A stretch of DNA of 64,000 bases from Siphonodentalium dalli (Eukaryota > Mollusca > Scaphopoda > Gadilida > Siphonodentaliidae): the NCBI GenBank assembly GCA_032622095.1, contig CP136066.1, positions 186,780,716 to 186,844,715 of the forward strand, read 5' to 3'. Position numbers and translations under genes: made by a program. Shown here in pieces: positions 33,918 through 44,754 of this stretch (the stretch's first letter is position 1; every line of letters begins with the position of its first letter). The notes beneath the pieces are model-generated. The model had not been told where the DNA came from. It did no database searches and worked only from the letters and a program-made list of their open reading frames with translations.

Positions 33918-34278
33918 TCTAATAATTATCGATATATATGTTATGGTTTTAAATGTTATTAGATTTGTTGACAATTTGACATTGGTATAATAATTATTTA
34001 TATATATGTTATCGTTTTAAATATTATTAAATTGTTTGACATTAATATGATAATTATTTTAAATATTATTATTTGGTTCGCAACAATGTAATAATTATTG
34101 ATATGTTATCGTTTTAAATGTTTTTAATTGCTTTTACATCAATCTAATCATTATTGATATGTTATCGTTTTAAATATTAATAAATTTGTTGACATTAATC
34201 TAACAATATATTAGTTTTTCTCTTCTCCGCACTCTTTTAAGATAAATTCTAGGCTATAACAAATTAATATGAGTCGAA
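33918..34278 (+). repeat. AT-rich tandem repeat, ~60-70 bp unit
   Basis: Successive copies of ATTATTGATATGTTATCGTT followed by TTAAATATTATTAAATTTGT and TGACATTAAT, between about 33925 and 34210. Diverged. Confidence 0.7.
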
Positions 34279-34378
34279 TGGGTATTCCCCGAGCTGTCGG
34301 GTATTCGGAAACATAATTCACCGAGGCGTAGCCGAGATTCGTTATTTGGACGAATACCCGACAGCGAGGGGAATATCT
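34279..34378. mobile_element. Hairpin MITE, ~100 bp
   Basis: GTATTCCCCGAGCTGTCGGG and its inverted partner CCCGACAGCGAGGGGAATAT enclose GAGGCGTAGCCGAG. Arms are about 25 bp with one or two mismatches. Confidence 0.65.
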
Positions 34379-35184
34379 GGTTTATCAGCCTTCTAAGTTG
34401 TTTTACATTATAACAATTAAATCATATAGACGAATCTTCCTTCTAAGTTGTTTTTCTAATATGTGTACGTCAGTTATAAATATTAATATTATTATCGACA
34501 TTTGCATGGAAGACAATGACTTAAAAAAAATGCATGTACGATTTAAATAGGTTTCCGTAAGGGTGCACTTCACAATATTCACAATAACTAAGCTCTGGTA
34601 GCGTATACCTGTACAGCGGACGAAAGATGTAACGTATACTGTTATTGACAGCCGCAAAGAATTTGATAATGTATACGGAGAAATGATCTACGGTTAAAAA
34701 TTATGCAAGAAAATATAAATGGTATAAGATATGGTCTGAAAACCAATTACTCGCACGCTTACTTCGGTTGAACATAAGTTCCAAGTCGGCAATGTGACAC
34801 CATGTTAATGTTAGATTCCTTTTAGCATAAATATGATGAGATATGTTTGGTGAAAAATGGACTTCACACGCCATGCATGATGGGAATAGGGCCACTTTGG
34901 TTTCTTTATACCACACAATTTAATTCCGAGATGACTATATGTAAGTTTGATGGAAATCGGAAACTAAAGCATTATTATCAATTGTAGTGCCTCTTCACTG
35001 CACGATTCCCGAACGATCGGTGCTAATTCGATGTGATTAAACCACACCATTAGATACCTCGTATATCATAGATAACGATAACGTATTTATTCGGTGGAAA
35101 TCGGCGCTAACAATATTTGTACAAATATCGGTGACATTCGATCCCCTTCCCCATTCCTGTTTCACTTTCACATTTGCCGTCTAT
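34379..35184. other. Intron 2, no gene seen
   Basis: AT-rich; frames under 85 codons only. No recognised repeat. Confidence 0.4.
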
Positions 35185-35395
35185 ATAACCCTTTATATAC
35201 TAAATGGATTCTCCCAGATGGTTACACAGTGTACATCGGAATGGTTTATTATTGATTTGGAGGGATGTTAATGTGATAAAAGCGGACGACAGATGAATAA
35301 AAGTGCATACAGAGACCTATTTACTAAGTGAAATGTTCAGAATATTTTCTAAGGGATAATTACTCACTAATCATGCTTTAGTAAGAAATGGTTAA
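35185..35395 (+). mobile_element. TTAA-type MITE, second copy (~210 bp)
   Basis: AACCCTTTATATACTAAATG at the left and GCTTTAGTAAGAAATGGTTA at the right, with the same interior phrases as 17947-18195 (GAATGGTTTATTATT, GAAATGTTCAGA, AATTACTCACTAATCATGCT). Confidence 0.65.
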
Positions 35396-36561
35396 ACCTC
35401 GCCATTAGACTTCTCATATCATGAAGGTGGTTATATATAAGTAGAAATCGGCGATAAACAATATCATCGATTTTGTTGCCCCTTCCCCTTTTTATGTCCC
35501 GATCTAGGATAGCCTCATTTTAGAAAGTTTCAACGTGCAACATTATCTTCCTCGTAAAGGTTAGCCCTATTAGACCGTTAATTTCCATAGCGGGCAGGCC
35601 GACATTCGCAACTATAGATACAGATACCTGCAGATATCGGTATAATATGTTGGAATAATGTATTGATCGTTATACATGTATGTCTATATTTAAGTTGAAT
35701 AATCCGAATTAGCGCTCCCAAATTACTATTTCTTTGGCTTCGGGGTTAAAACAATTGATTCTAGTCGAGGAACCCACCCATCAAATCAGAGTGATCAATG
35801 AGTTTTTAAATCTATCATTTTACACCACCGGTATCATGATACAACTCGATGTTGATTGTGCTAATTTCAATTCACAATCGATGCATGCGCACTGTATACA
35901 CCTAAGTCAGCCCAATATACTGCCGATAAATTACAGATCGATTAGCCTGTATATGTCACGTGTGGCCGGGCACTTAATAAAACACACCCAGTAATGTTGT
36001 TGTTTTACCGCTTTTAGTGGTCCGTGTCAACAATGTGTGACGTTTGCTGACTCGTTTCGTGTAATGGTTTGTTTTTGGGGATATAGTACGCATATATAAC
36101 CCAATTGGAAGTTGACAACTCACCGAAAATTATATAGTGAACACACGGGCTGTGTAAATATTTATTATTGAAATGGCCTTGTTCCATTCGAAATGGAACA
36201 TTGGGATGACTTTCATCTCAGATAAAGCTTGAACATGTATTTAATTTGTTTTACCAAGAGCAGAACAGTCATTGCAAGCTTTATACACCCTCTATACAGT
36301 CTTTATTTTTATTACACGCTTGTTCCTAGAAGTACAGTGTTATTGCCGTTCCATATTCACAAATCCGTATGCAACGTACGTTCCATACGCATCTCGTTGA
36401 CGTAAAATGACGTATACATGACGTTCGCCTCAACCACGAAACTGGAACTATTTAAATAAAAGAATCATCACACATGACAAACACGCCCTGTATGAGCCTA
36501 AATAAACCTTCTAATCCTGTATTTTTAATGCACGGATTCTAGGACGCGAAGCGTGTAATAA
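35396..36561. other. Intron 2, fragments only
   Basis: Positions 35714-35820 are a fragment of TTAA MITE family 2 (TATTTCTTTGGCTTCGGGG, TCTAGTCGAGGAACCCACC). The rest is unrecognised. Confidence 0.45.
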
Positions 36562-36721
36562 ACACAGAACGACACGATGTGTACATGGGTTTGTCGATAC
36601 TCGATACTCGTGCTGTCGCGGAAGGATAGAACTCGAGGCGCAAGCGCCTCTCGTTCTATCCTTACGCGACAGCACTCGTGCCGTATTGACAAACCCATTT
36701 ACACATCGTGTCGTTCTGTGT
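36562..36721. mobile_element. 160-bp near-perfect hairpin
   Basis: ACACAGAACGACACGATGTG...GTGCTGTCGCG-AAGGATAGAA pairs with its inverted partner around CTCGAGGCGCAAGCGCCTCT at the tip. A small mismatch run near CGATACTCGATACTCG interrupts the arms. Probable MITE. Confidence 0.75.
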
Positions 36722-36724
36722 ATA

Positions 36725-37060
36725 TCTGGAATTATTTCTTTACGCGGGAAAACGACGCATAGTCACACGAAACGTCATCGCAGGCCTTATATAAGCCGAT
36801 GTTAGTTTCACGTCCCATTTGTTGTTTTAAGTATGTTTTATCAAGGTTTTGGATCATGTAATAAATAGAATTTACAACTCATCCCCGGTTTATAGTAGAA
36901 ATTTACAAAACTCGTCCAGTAATAAAGGCTCGTAGAATCTACAACTCTTAGAATCTACAACTCATCCCCATGCAGTTTATAGCGTAATTTACAAGACTCG
37001 AGTAGTAATAAAAACTCATAGAATCTACAACTCATAGAGGGCCCGGTCATACCTATAGCG
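36725..37060 (+). repeat. ACGCGGG family, right-half copy
   Basis: TTTCTTTACGCGGGAAAACG, GTTTCACGTCCCATTTG, then two copies of an AGAATCTACAACTC / CCCCxGTTTATAG segment. It ends just upstream of the acceptor of ELC exon 3. Confidence 0.65.
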
Positions 37061-37115
37061 TAGTGTGTATATACAGTGCCTAATTTAGTCATTCACTCTT
37101 TTGTTTTTTTCACAG

Positions 37116-37262
37116 AGGTCACTGAGGTGTTTGAACTCTTCGATTTCTGGGATGGCCGCGATGGAGAGGTGGACGCGTTTAAGGTCGGCGACGTGCTGAG
37201 GAGTCTGGGAATGAACCCCACACAGAAAGTAATCAGTGAGCTCGGTGGAACCGACAAAATGG
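37116..37262 (+). CDS. Plus ELC exon 3
   Basis: 147 nt, TTTTTTTCACAG acceptor and GTGAGT donor. Encodes VTEVFELFDFWDGRDGEVDA, FKVGDVLRSLGMNPTQKVIS, ELGGTDKM with split codons at both ends. This is the calcium-binding first EF-hand. Confidence 0.96.
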
Positions 37263-37280
37263 GTGAGTTATAATAAATTG

Positions 37281-37320
37281 TCTCGGAATGAATTCCACAC
37301 AGAAAGTAATCGTCAGCTGT
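37281..37320 (+). pseudogene. Decayed partial exon 3 duplicate
   Basis: TCTCGGAATGAATTCCACAC followed by AGAAAGTAATCGTCAGCTGT repeats the 3' part of exon 3 about 18 bases past its donor. The two better-preserved copies in the minus gene have the same spacing and the same GGAATGAA start. No usable donor remains. Confidence 0.8.
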
Positions 37321-37883
37321 TACCCTCCCAGTTAACATGCGGATAGGGATGAAACCCAATCAGTGAGAAAATACGGAGTACAAGACATCGATTATCGATT
37401 ATTATACTTTTATAACTGAATTTGGCGACGAAAGGGCGAATCCCGCTAACCAGTTAATTTGAGTGACATCCTAAAATTGAAACATGCACGCCAGTACTGC
37501 ACAGGGGCCGTATATATATGTATACCATGCATGCAATATTTTGCATGCAGTCTGTACTATTCGATCTCAATAAGTTTATCATTTATTTACTTAACGCACA
37601 CAAAGGCCAATGATGAGAGGACAAGTATTGCCACTTAGAACCTCTTCTTGTTACTGTCACATAACTGAGGGTATCACCCCCCTTTCGGTACGCGGGATTC
37701 AGGGTGTTTTGAAGCCGTACGCGGGATTCATATATACCCCCGAATTAACTGGTATTCGGGTTCAAGCAAAACATCTTGGACGCAGGTTTTGATGGCGCAA
37801 CATAATATTTTGTGCTAGTTATATGTATGAATGAGTGGGTAGAATAGCTTCTTGTGCATATTCGACCACCATGCCATCATAAA

Positions 37884-38976
37884 CAGAGACGTGGCGACAG
37901 GGGGGGGGGGGTCTCACCCCCCAACTTTGGTCAAAATTTTCAACAGTTGGAAATTTCATACCTGCCAAACCATTAGTTGGAAATTTCACACATATAATAG
38001 GTTGAAATGTTCTTGTAGTTTGATTTTCAAACAATTTATTGGGGGGGGGGGAATTAATTGTTTTTGGACCAATATTTGCATATTTTCCTATTTTTTGTCA
38101 AAATTTTGGACTGAAATGGTCATCAGTTGGAAATTTCCAACCTCAGGAGGGTGACAGGTTGGAAATTTCCAACACTTGGAAATCTTGTGTCCTGATCCCT
38201 CCCCCGTGGCCAGTCAAAAAATGCTAGTTAATTTAAGAAAACAATATTCTCATACATTTGGCATTGGAATTGTCATCAGTTGTAAATTTTCCAACCTAAG
38301 TGGTGTGTCAGGTTTGAAATTTCCAACTCTAAGAATGCTTGACGCTAGTCTAGATGCTAGGATTATGCGATTTTCTTGTTCAGATTAAAAAAATTTCCCA
38401 CACCGGGCCGAACCATGGTCGGCCCGGTGTGTCATTGTCTCTCCCCTGTGGCCAATACAAAAATGCTAATAATTTTAACAATATTTTACTACATTTGATC
38501 AAACTTGTGGTCATCAGTTGGAGAATTTTCCAACCTGAGGCGGAGTATGAGGTTTGAAATTTCCAACACTATAGGAAAGCTTTAGTTGAGGCCAGTCTGG
38601 ATGCTAGGATTTGTGATTTTCTTGTTCAAATTTCAAAATTTTCTCACACCGCCCGAACAAGGATGGTCAGCTCGGTGTGTCGTGGTCTCTTGCCCGTAGC
38701 CGTGTGCATTTGTATGGAGTTAGACCACTAGATGTTAGGATTTATGCAATGTTTCAGGTTAAAATATCTGAATGTTCTCATACCGGGAATATAGAACCAT
38801 GGTTTATGAAGATATATGATATTAGGCCTAAACACTGAGGTGGAAGGGGGGTGTGCAAATGGAATTATGCAAAACTTGTGTTCGGTCTAATTCTGACTCA
38901 AGAGGGGGGGGGGGGGGTGCAGTTGGAAATTTCAAAGGTGGACACCTCCAACGGAAACCCTCTAGCCACATCCCTG
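37884..38976. mobile_element. hAT-like non-autonomous element with 8-bp TSD
   Basis: Bounded by perfect 8-bp direct repeats ATCATAAA (37876-37883 and 38977-38984). Termini CAGAGACGTGGCGACAGGGG and ...CCTCTAGCCACATCCCTG form an imperfect inverted repeat beginning CAG(G/A)GA. The 8-bp duplication and CAGGG ends fit hAT. Inside are repeated TTGGAAATTTCCAAC segments, poly-G tracts and two GGGCCGAACCATGGTCGGCC-type short palindromes (38404-38425, 38650-38675). There is no transposase. Confidence 0.82.
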
Positions 38977-40076
38977 ATCATAAAGTATCATTAATGGTAT
39001 CATAACGGCCTCATAACGCGACCGGCATCATAATGTGTCTATGTAACTTCTGCTTGTTTGTCTGTCTGATATTAAAACAGTCAATTTGTATGTCATTTAT
39101 CGCATATTATTTCTTAACATGTATTCAGGATTCACCCCCCAAAATTAACTCGTATTCAGGATTCACCCCCCAAAATTAACTCGTATTCGGGATTCAGGGG
39201 GGAGGGGGGTGATACCCTCATAACTATACAGACCAGACTCAAACAAGAGCAGTGAAATGTACTCTTAATCAAAAGCTACAGCTACATGTGTTCGACAGGA
39301 AACAGTTGTAGCCTGGTCGATGGGGACCATTTTTTTTAGTTGCATGGATTCTTGTATATGATAACCATATATGCAATTGGGGAAGTAATATCTTAAATAA
39401 ACTAAAATGCTTTTGTTCTGGGGCATTCACAATTCATCGTGGCGTTCAAGATGAAGGTCGCTATCCACAACCACATTGGAGAGCTATAGCATCTGGGATT
39501 GAACAAAAATAAATATATAACCAAAGCGTATTTTGGTTTTTGGATATTTATTCCCTGTTAAATCTATTCAATGCCAAAGTATCCCATGCTATTAGCACGT
39601 ATTTGTTTGACAGACACATACGAAGGTAGGAGAGAGGATCATTGGAACTTGGAAGAATGTAACAATGAACTAAGTTTGTCAAAAATTCGAACTAAATCGA
39701 CTGTCGACCATTTCAGAGAAATCAATGGTTGAACTTCGAACAAATATTTATTTATTCAGGACACATTCATGAGCATACACATCACGGCAACGATTACGCC
39801 AATAATCGTCATTGGGTGCAATTCGCTTATAAAAAATGACGCGATTTTCTGACTATTTTGATATAAAATGTATGAAAATAACTTATTTTGGAATTATTAT
39901 TTGTTATATATCGTTCGTAACACATCAGATGAGGCGAAATTTCTGAGGGAACGGAAAAGTTTCTCGTAAAATTTGTATTTCAATTTGTATTTAGTATAGA
40001 AAGGGTTAAACCAATTGCAATATAGGAGAATCAGAATGTCAACTTGTCCCATGAAACGACTGACAATTCTTTTCAG

Positions 40077-40244
40077 GAGAAAAATCATACAAACTCGACG
40101 AATTCCTCACAATTTACAAGAAGGGCATGGACGAGAAAGAGACCGGAACGTTTGCGGATTTCATGGAGGCGTTTAAGACATTCGACAGAGAAGGTCAAGG
40201 TTTCATCTCAGCCGCCGAGATGCGCCATGTGCTCACGTGCCTCG
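40077..40244 (+). CDS. Plus ELC exon 4
   Basis: 168 nt, TTTTCAG acceptor and GTTAGT donor. Encodes [20 protein letters not shown], then [20 protein letters not shown], then [13 protein letters not shown] with split Gly codons. The donor context and intron start match the minus gene. Confidence 0.95.
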
Positions 40245-41183
40245 GTTAGTATATACCAACATACAAGTCTTGAATTAAAGGCCCACTTAATTTTCAAATC
40301 GCCAATTATTTTTTATAGTGCCCTGATATACGGTTTTAATAACAAGCTGTGCCATAAAATATGATTAAAATACTATAATTCATCACCATTTGGAACGTCT
40401 GTGTCTCAGAAGGTTCCCATATAGTAATAGAAAGTAGCTGAAATAATAAAATCATTTCCCCCGTTATGGCTCCCAGAATGCAACATGATTCAAATTATAG
40501 TTTATTTTAAATGGAAGAGGAATAACTCAATATCTAAATATATAGAGTTATTCCCAGTCCATTGAACAAAAAGAAGACTTTGTACGAATTTGGATTGATG
40601 TACATGTAATATAAGCATATGACAGATAATTAAACTACAGAATGAACCCTATCTATTGATGGAAATGTTCAGATAATAAGTTCATTATCATTATTAACTT
40701 ATTATCTGAACTTTTGCTTTAGTATAGAACGGGTTAACTTAACTTAAAAAAGAAAAGAAAAGAAACAGACAGAGCCGGTTGCACGTGGGTTTTACACCCT
40801 CCCTCTCACGATATACTAAGGATAATGAAAACACCAGCGCTTTTATTATTGGGGGGTTTGGGATTTGACCCGGGAAGATTTGAAAGGGGCCGTACCCCTC
40901 TCCTACAACCCACTTGTGAATGATGAAAGGGTTTATGAGAATGGTAACATAAACATAACATGGATGAAGGTAAAAAAAGATGATCTTATAGACATAGTTA
41001 TTTTTTTTTCTTGGGTTTCTTTGTTTTCTTTGTTGGATTTCTATTTGCTGTTGTTGTTGTTGTCGTTGTTGGGGCGCAGCTACCCGTTCTGTTTCTCGAA
41101 TGATTTGTTCTTCTTTATATGCTTTTGTTGCCTTTGTTCTTGTTCAATCGCGTGTTCTGCCAAGAATCTTTCGGGGTCTGCGA
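40245..41183. other. ELC intron 4 (plus copy), proximal part
   Basis: Positions 40650-40736 have the right end of the TTAA MITE family (AATGTTCAGATAATAAGTTC with an inverted partner, then GCTTTAGTATAGAACGGGTT). From 41030 the base composition becomes GC-richer toward the gag-like frame. Nothing else recognised. Confidence 0.5.
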
Positions 41184-41810
41184 CTATCTCTTACACAGAA
41201 CGGGTGGTGGCTGTACTGGTGTTGTTGCTGGTGGTAGAGCTGGGGGACACCGGGATGAGATGCAATTCCGGTGTCCTGGTGGAAAACTGTCCAACTCCAC
41301 ATCGAAGCTGGCGGCAGGAACAGCCGGGGTGGTGTCCACGTCCCTGTCTCCGCTCGCCTCGATGACGACAGCGGGGACTTCCGGCAGATCCACGGAGTCC
41401 CTGCTAGCTGGTACGATGTCGTCTGTCTCCATGCAGGTCGAGTCGTCTGGGCGCCTCTCAGACAACTTCGACCTGCCGGCTATGACACTGGATGACTGAA
41501 CCACACGGGGAGGGGTGACCGGCAGATCAACGGTCACCCCCATCTTCCACTTCGCCAGTCTGGCGGCGTCCCTTCTCCGTCGAGCTGGTGTCTTTCTCTT
41601 CGGAGGCGCTGTCTTCATCTTCTTCTTCATGTTACGGCAAGTCTCGGCGTTCCTGTCCCGGGCAGAAGACCTCTGGATACCAGCATCCTCTGTCCGGAAT
41701 TCAATGCAAAGAACCAGATAGCCCCTGTTAGCTTGGAGATTCCAACTAACAGTGTCAACTATCTGACTTCTTTGCATTGAAGCCAACGCGGCGTCGGGGA
41801 TTAGCTCCAT
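41184..41810 (-). CDS. Gag/ORF1-like basic, Pro-rich frame, 208 aa
   Basis: An uninterrupted minus-strand frame in an unusually GC-rich island within AT-rich intron 4 of the plus ELC gene. The first quarter (SQIVDTVSWNLQANRGYLV) is followed by a strongly basic stretch, KKKMKTAPPKRKTPARRRRD, then AARLAKWK. The rest is acidic and Pro/Val/Ser-rich. The basic 'TPARRRRDAARLAKWK' type of segment is common in gag-like or ORF1 proteins of invertebrate retroelements. There is no zinc knuckle. Downstream, a different frame looks continuous in composition (IVADPERFLAEHAIEQEQRQ), which suggests a frameshifted, decaying element. A host gene is not excluded. Confidence 0.4.
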   Translation of the reverse strand: MELIPDAALASMQRSQIVDTVSWNLQANRGYLVLCIEFRTEDAGIQRSSARDRNAETCRNMKKKMKTAPPKRKTPARRRRDAARLAKWKMGVTVDLPVTPPRVVQSSSVIAGRSKLSERRPDDSTCMETDDIVPASRDSVDLPEVPAVVIEASGDRDVDTTPAVPAASFDVELDSFPPGHRNCISSRCPPALPPATTPVQPPPVLCKR

Positions 41811-42105
41811 AATCCGTCCTGAGCCTAATCCAAAACCGTCTCACTCGCCGGCGTTAACGCGAGGGCAGCTGCAACCGAAGTCGCGACCACACAAATCACT
41901 CGTGTTAACGTCTGACAGAGAGGAACTAATACAGACAAAGCAAATGATGACTGCCTCGCTCCACTCCCTGCCATCGCTTATAACAGCTGTAGACCTATGT
42001 AGTTCCTTATAACGGTGGGCATTGGCTTTTTGGACCCAAATTTAATTATGACAAAAATAAATGGATTAAACTTAGATCTTATCTTGAACTATATTGTTAA
42101 CACAC
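41811..42105. other. GC-rich upstream flank of gag-like frame
   Basis: Up to about 41990 the composition stays GC-rich (CACTCGCCGGCGTTAACGCG), then reverts to AT-rich. This may be the 5' part of the same element. No LTR pair was found. Confidence 0.35.
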
Positions 42106-42602
42106 TTAAAGGTACGGTTGGCCTTGGCGGTGGGTATCCTGTGAAAATATTTCCACCCGTCAAAAACCGCCACAAACAGAAAGAACATCAAAATGTAGGC
42201 AGACTTTGTCCGTATATAAATGAGAAATATCGAAAACAGTATATTGTCATCTGTTTGGCCATTGATATGTAAACAAAAGCATAAAAAGTAACCTTTCTGG
42301 TGTTTGTTTATATTATGATGGTAAACATAAAGAGCGTTCTTTGTTGGTAAATTCCTGATATGGAACTAATAAAGAGCGTTTATGCCATTTGTGTGTGATT
42401 AGCCAGTAGCATTGTGCTGTCCTCTGTAACCCAATCAGGCTCTTGCTTAGGTAAAATATAGTAGGTATTTGTGATAACATGCTGTTTACGCGATAGTCAT
42501 GGTATATCTGAACGAAACTGTATGCGTTTTAATGTTTTTCTGTTTACGGTGTTTGGAAAAAATATGAATATTTTCGACAAGTAAGGCCTCACGTGCCTTT
42601 AA
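42106..42602 (+). mobile_element. TTAA MITE family 1, copy B
   Basis: Flanked by TTAA (42106-42109 and 42599-42602). Ends AGGTACGGTTGGCCTT and AAGGCCTCACGTGCCT. Nearly identical by eye to copy A in the minus ELC gene, indicating recent family activity. Confidence 0.85.
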
Positions 42603-42741
42603 GCCATGTCCTTTAAGACCTAAATGCATGTTCTGCCTAAAGTCCATGCCATTTCAGAGTGTATATTTTCAAATTTAGACTCAGATTTTTTTATTGTTAA
42701 TTTGGTACATGTAATTAATGCGAATTTATGAAATTTTGCAG

Positions 42742-42828
42742 GCGAGAAACTGACTGATGGGGATATGGATCACGTTATGAAATTCACTGAAACCAGGGAG
42801 GATCTCGACGGAAACATGAAATACGAAG
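42742..42828 (+). CDS. Plus ELC exon 5
   Basis: 87 nt, ATTTTGCAG acceptor and GTCAGT donor. Encodes EKLTDGDMDHVMKFTETRED, then LDGNMKYE, with split codons at both ends. Gly123 against Thr in the minus copy. Confidence 0.95.
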
Positions 42829-43388
42829 GTCAGTATGATAATCACATACATGTATCTTATCTTAAAGCGGCGATGATGAACGAGAATAAAGTATTTCGTG
42901 ATCAAAAGAAAAAAATCTAGAAAAATAATATTGGGTGCAGCGTTTGACTTTGGGGCGGTTGTGTTAATAGAAACATGCTTCCATTTTATTTGGCCTAAAA
43001 ACATTGAATATTTGTGCTTAGCAAAATATCTATCCATGTGAACGTATCGATTAACACACGTCATCGTTCACACACGTTATCAATGTAGGTCATGTGACAT
43101 CAAACTACACAATAGTTGGAGTACTGTGGTTTGAGTCGTAAATTGGCTTGTGTTTATGCAACCGACAACGACATTGGTGGCCAATTAATAATTTCCATCC
43201 GTTTCAAACGAACCAGCACGAGAAAGGATTGGCTCGGTCGAAGCAGACGAAAATTAATAATTGGCCTCTAATAATATATGATATAGTTAATAATTCGTTT
43301 TTGGAGTCACTCCTGTGAATGTTTAACATAGTTAAGACATCATATATTTGTGGCCGCTTTGACAGTCGTCCTACCGTTTATTTTTTAG
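42829..43388. other. ELC intron 5 (plus copy)
   Basis: 560-bp intron without recognised repeats. It contrasts with the 8.4-kb equivalent in the minus gene. Confidence 0.7.
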
Positions 43389-43432
43389 AATTCATCAAGA
43401 AAGTGATGGCAGGACCATTCGGAGACAAGTAA
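43389..43432 (+). CDS. Plus ELC exon 6 (C-terminus)
   Basis: 44 nt after TTTTTTAG. Encodes FIKKVMAGPFGDK and TAA. Confidence 0.95.
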
Positions 43433-43612
43433 GAACAAGCCGGTACCGTGAAGCCAGACTACCGACGACGACCAGACAAGACGCAAGTCACCGACACGAG
43501 TCATGAGGGATGCTCTGTCACGCACTACGTTCTGCAGCATTCTCTATATGTTTTTTTTACTCCTAATTTATTGAACAGTATAGAAAAATAAACATTATTT
43601 TCACAACTTGTG
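43433..43612 (+). other. 3' UTR and poly(A) signal of plus ELC gene
   Basis: Homologous to the minus gene 3' UTR. AATAAA at 43587-43592 in the context AGAAAAATAAACATTATTTT. Homology to the minus gene flank continues for roughly 90 bp beyond. Confidence 0.85.
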
Positions 43613-44005
43613 TCATATGTTCTATTTGAAAATCTGGAATTGAACCCCACACAATGCAGACAGGATATTTTCATCTAAATTATTTAAAGATGGTCTATCT
43701 CTTCCTAACTGCGTGTCGCTAGTAGCCCCTCATTAGACGTCACATGGGGGAAGATGAACGATTCAGACTGCATAATCAATAGTGGAATATTCAATCGCAT
43801 GAATCGGTACAACTTCAGTTACGGGCTGCCTATCAACAAGAAATTCAATTAATTGAGGAAAAACACCCACTGTCCTGAGTGGTATTGATAAGCTATGGGG
43901 GGGGGGGGGGTCTATCACTTCGCATGCAAAATAACATGAATGACACCAACAGCTTGAATGTGAGAATAACCCACCATATATGGTAGATATTCAACCAGGA
44001 TGTGC
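43613..44005. other. 3' flank of plus ELC gene
   Basis: The first 90 bp are shared with the minus gene flank. A poly-G tract lies near 43898-43910. No gene seen. Confidence 0.5.
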
Positions 44006-44493
44006 TTAAAGGTACTCAATACGATAAAACTCCTCTCAATTACTATTTCAATGGCTTCGGGGGTCAAAAATATTTGATTCGAGTCGAGGAAGTCACCCAT
44101 CAAAGCTCAGATTTGTTAGATATCAATTTTAGAAATCTGTTATTTTTCATTATCGGGAATACTTTCTGACCCAGATCTCAGGCAAAATTGCGTTTTTATT
44201 ACCACTTGATTATAGAGTTATCCATCCTTGTCTGTTTGAATTGAGTTTCGGTGTACAAATCTCGAGCAGGTTACCAAATTGACGTCAGTTATTAGTACTC
44301 ATCTCGAGCAATTAACAAATTTCAAAAATCAATATCTAATAACTCTGAGCTTTGTTTGATGGGTTCCTCGACTCGAATCAAATATTTTTTACCCCCAAAG
44401 CCAAACAAATAGTAATATAGGACCCTCAGATCGGATTGTTGTTGTTGGAATCTGTTGAGATGGGGACCCTCTGTTCGGATTGAGTATCTTTAA
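44006..44493. mobile_element. TTAA MITE family 2, copy 3
   Basis: TTAAAGGTACTCAATACGAT at the left and CGGATTGAGTATCTTTAA at the right. Inverted relative to copy 1: its TTGTTGTTGGAATCTGTTGA block is at the right end. Confidence 0.88.
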
Positions 44494-44754
44494 GTTTCTC
44501 AACTGATGACTGATGTACATATACAATACACACAAACAGTAATAACAAGTAACGTTGTGATTTTGAAACTAACCATGCTAGAATATTGACGGTAAGGTAG
44601 TATTAACTACTATGAACACCATTAATAATAGTACTATTCTTTTATAATATATGTGGGCATGATGTATGGAAATATTAAAGGACAAACCAATAGTTACAAT
44701 ACAATTATAACCTTTTTATAATTAAACGCAAGAAGAGCTAATTGTGCTTAAAAG

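Larger units (their letters stand above)
37263..40076. other. ELC intron 3 (plus copy)
   Basis: 2.8 kb. Holds the exon 3 relic, an outer inverted pair GAGGGTATCACCCCCC (37667) / GGGGGGTGATACCCTC (39204), and a complete hAT-like element nested between them. A 31-bp repeat (TTCAGGATTCACCCCCCAAA followed by ATTAACTCGTA), about 2.5 copies, lies at 39123-39200. Positions 39986-40012 carry another TATTTAGTATAGAAAGGGTT MITE end just upstream of exon 4. Positions 39230-39980 show nothing recognisable. Confidence 0.65.
26057..43612 (+). other. Gene span: myosin essential light chain, plus copy
   Basis: Six coding exons (3, 31, 147, 168, 87 and 44 nt) give a 159-residue essential myosin light chain. 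All splice sites are GT-AG, with intron phases 0,1,1,1,1. The N-terminal loop FDFWDGRDGEVDAFK keeps the acidic ligands (Asp21, Asp24, Asp27, Glu29) found in the calcium-specific site of scallop ELC, the site behind myosin-linked calcium regulation of molluscan muscle. The third loop is [12 protein letters not shown] and the C-terminus is KKVMAGPFGDK. Intron 2 (10.4 kb) contains MITEs and a separate single-exon reading frame, intron 3 a hAT-like element, intron 4 a gag-like frame and a TTAA MITE. The partner gene is divergent and about 97% identical in protein. Troponin C or calmodulin are excluded by the FWDGRDG loop and by the lack of four canonical EF loops. Confidence 0.95.

Noticed and set aside
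37116-37262. Calmodulin or troponin C as identity of the EF-hand gene
   Set aside because: The FWDGRDG loop, DREGQGF loop, 159-residue length and KKVMAGP C-terminus are specific to myosin essential light chains.
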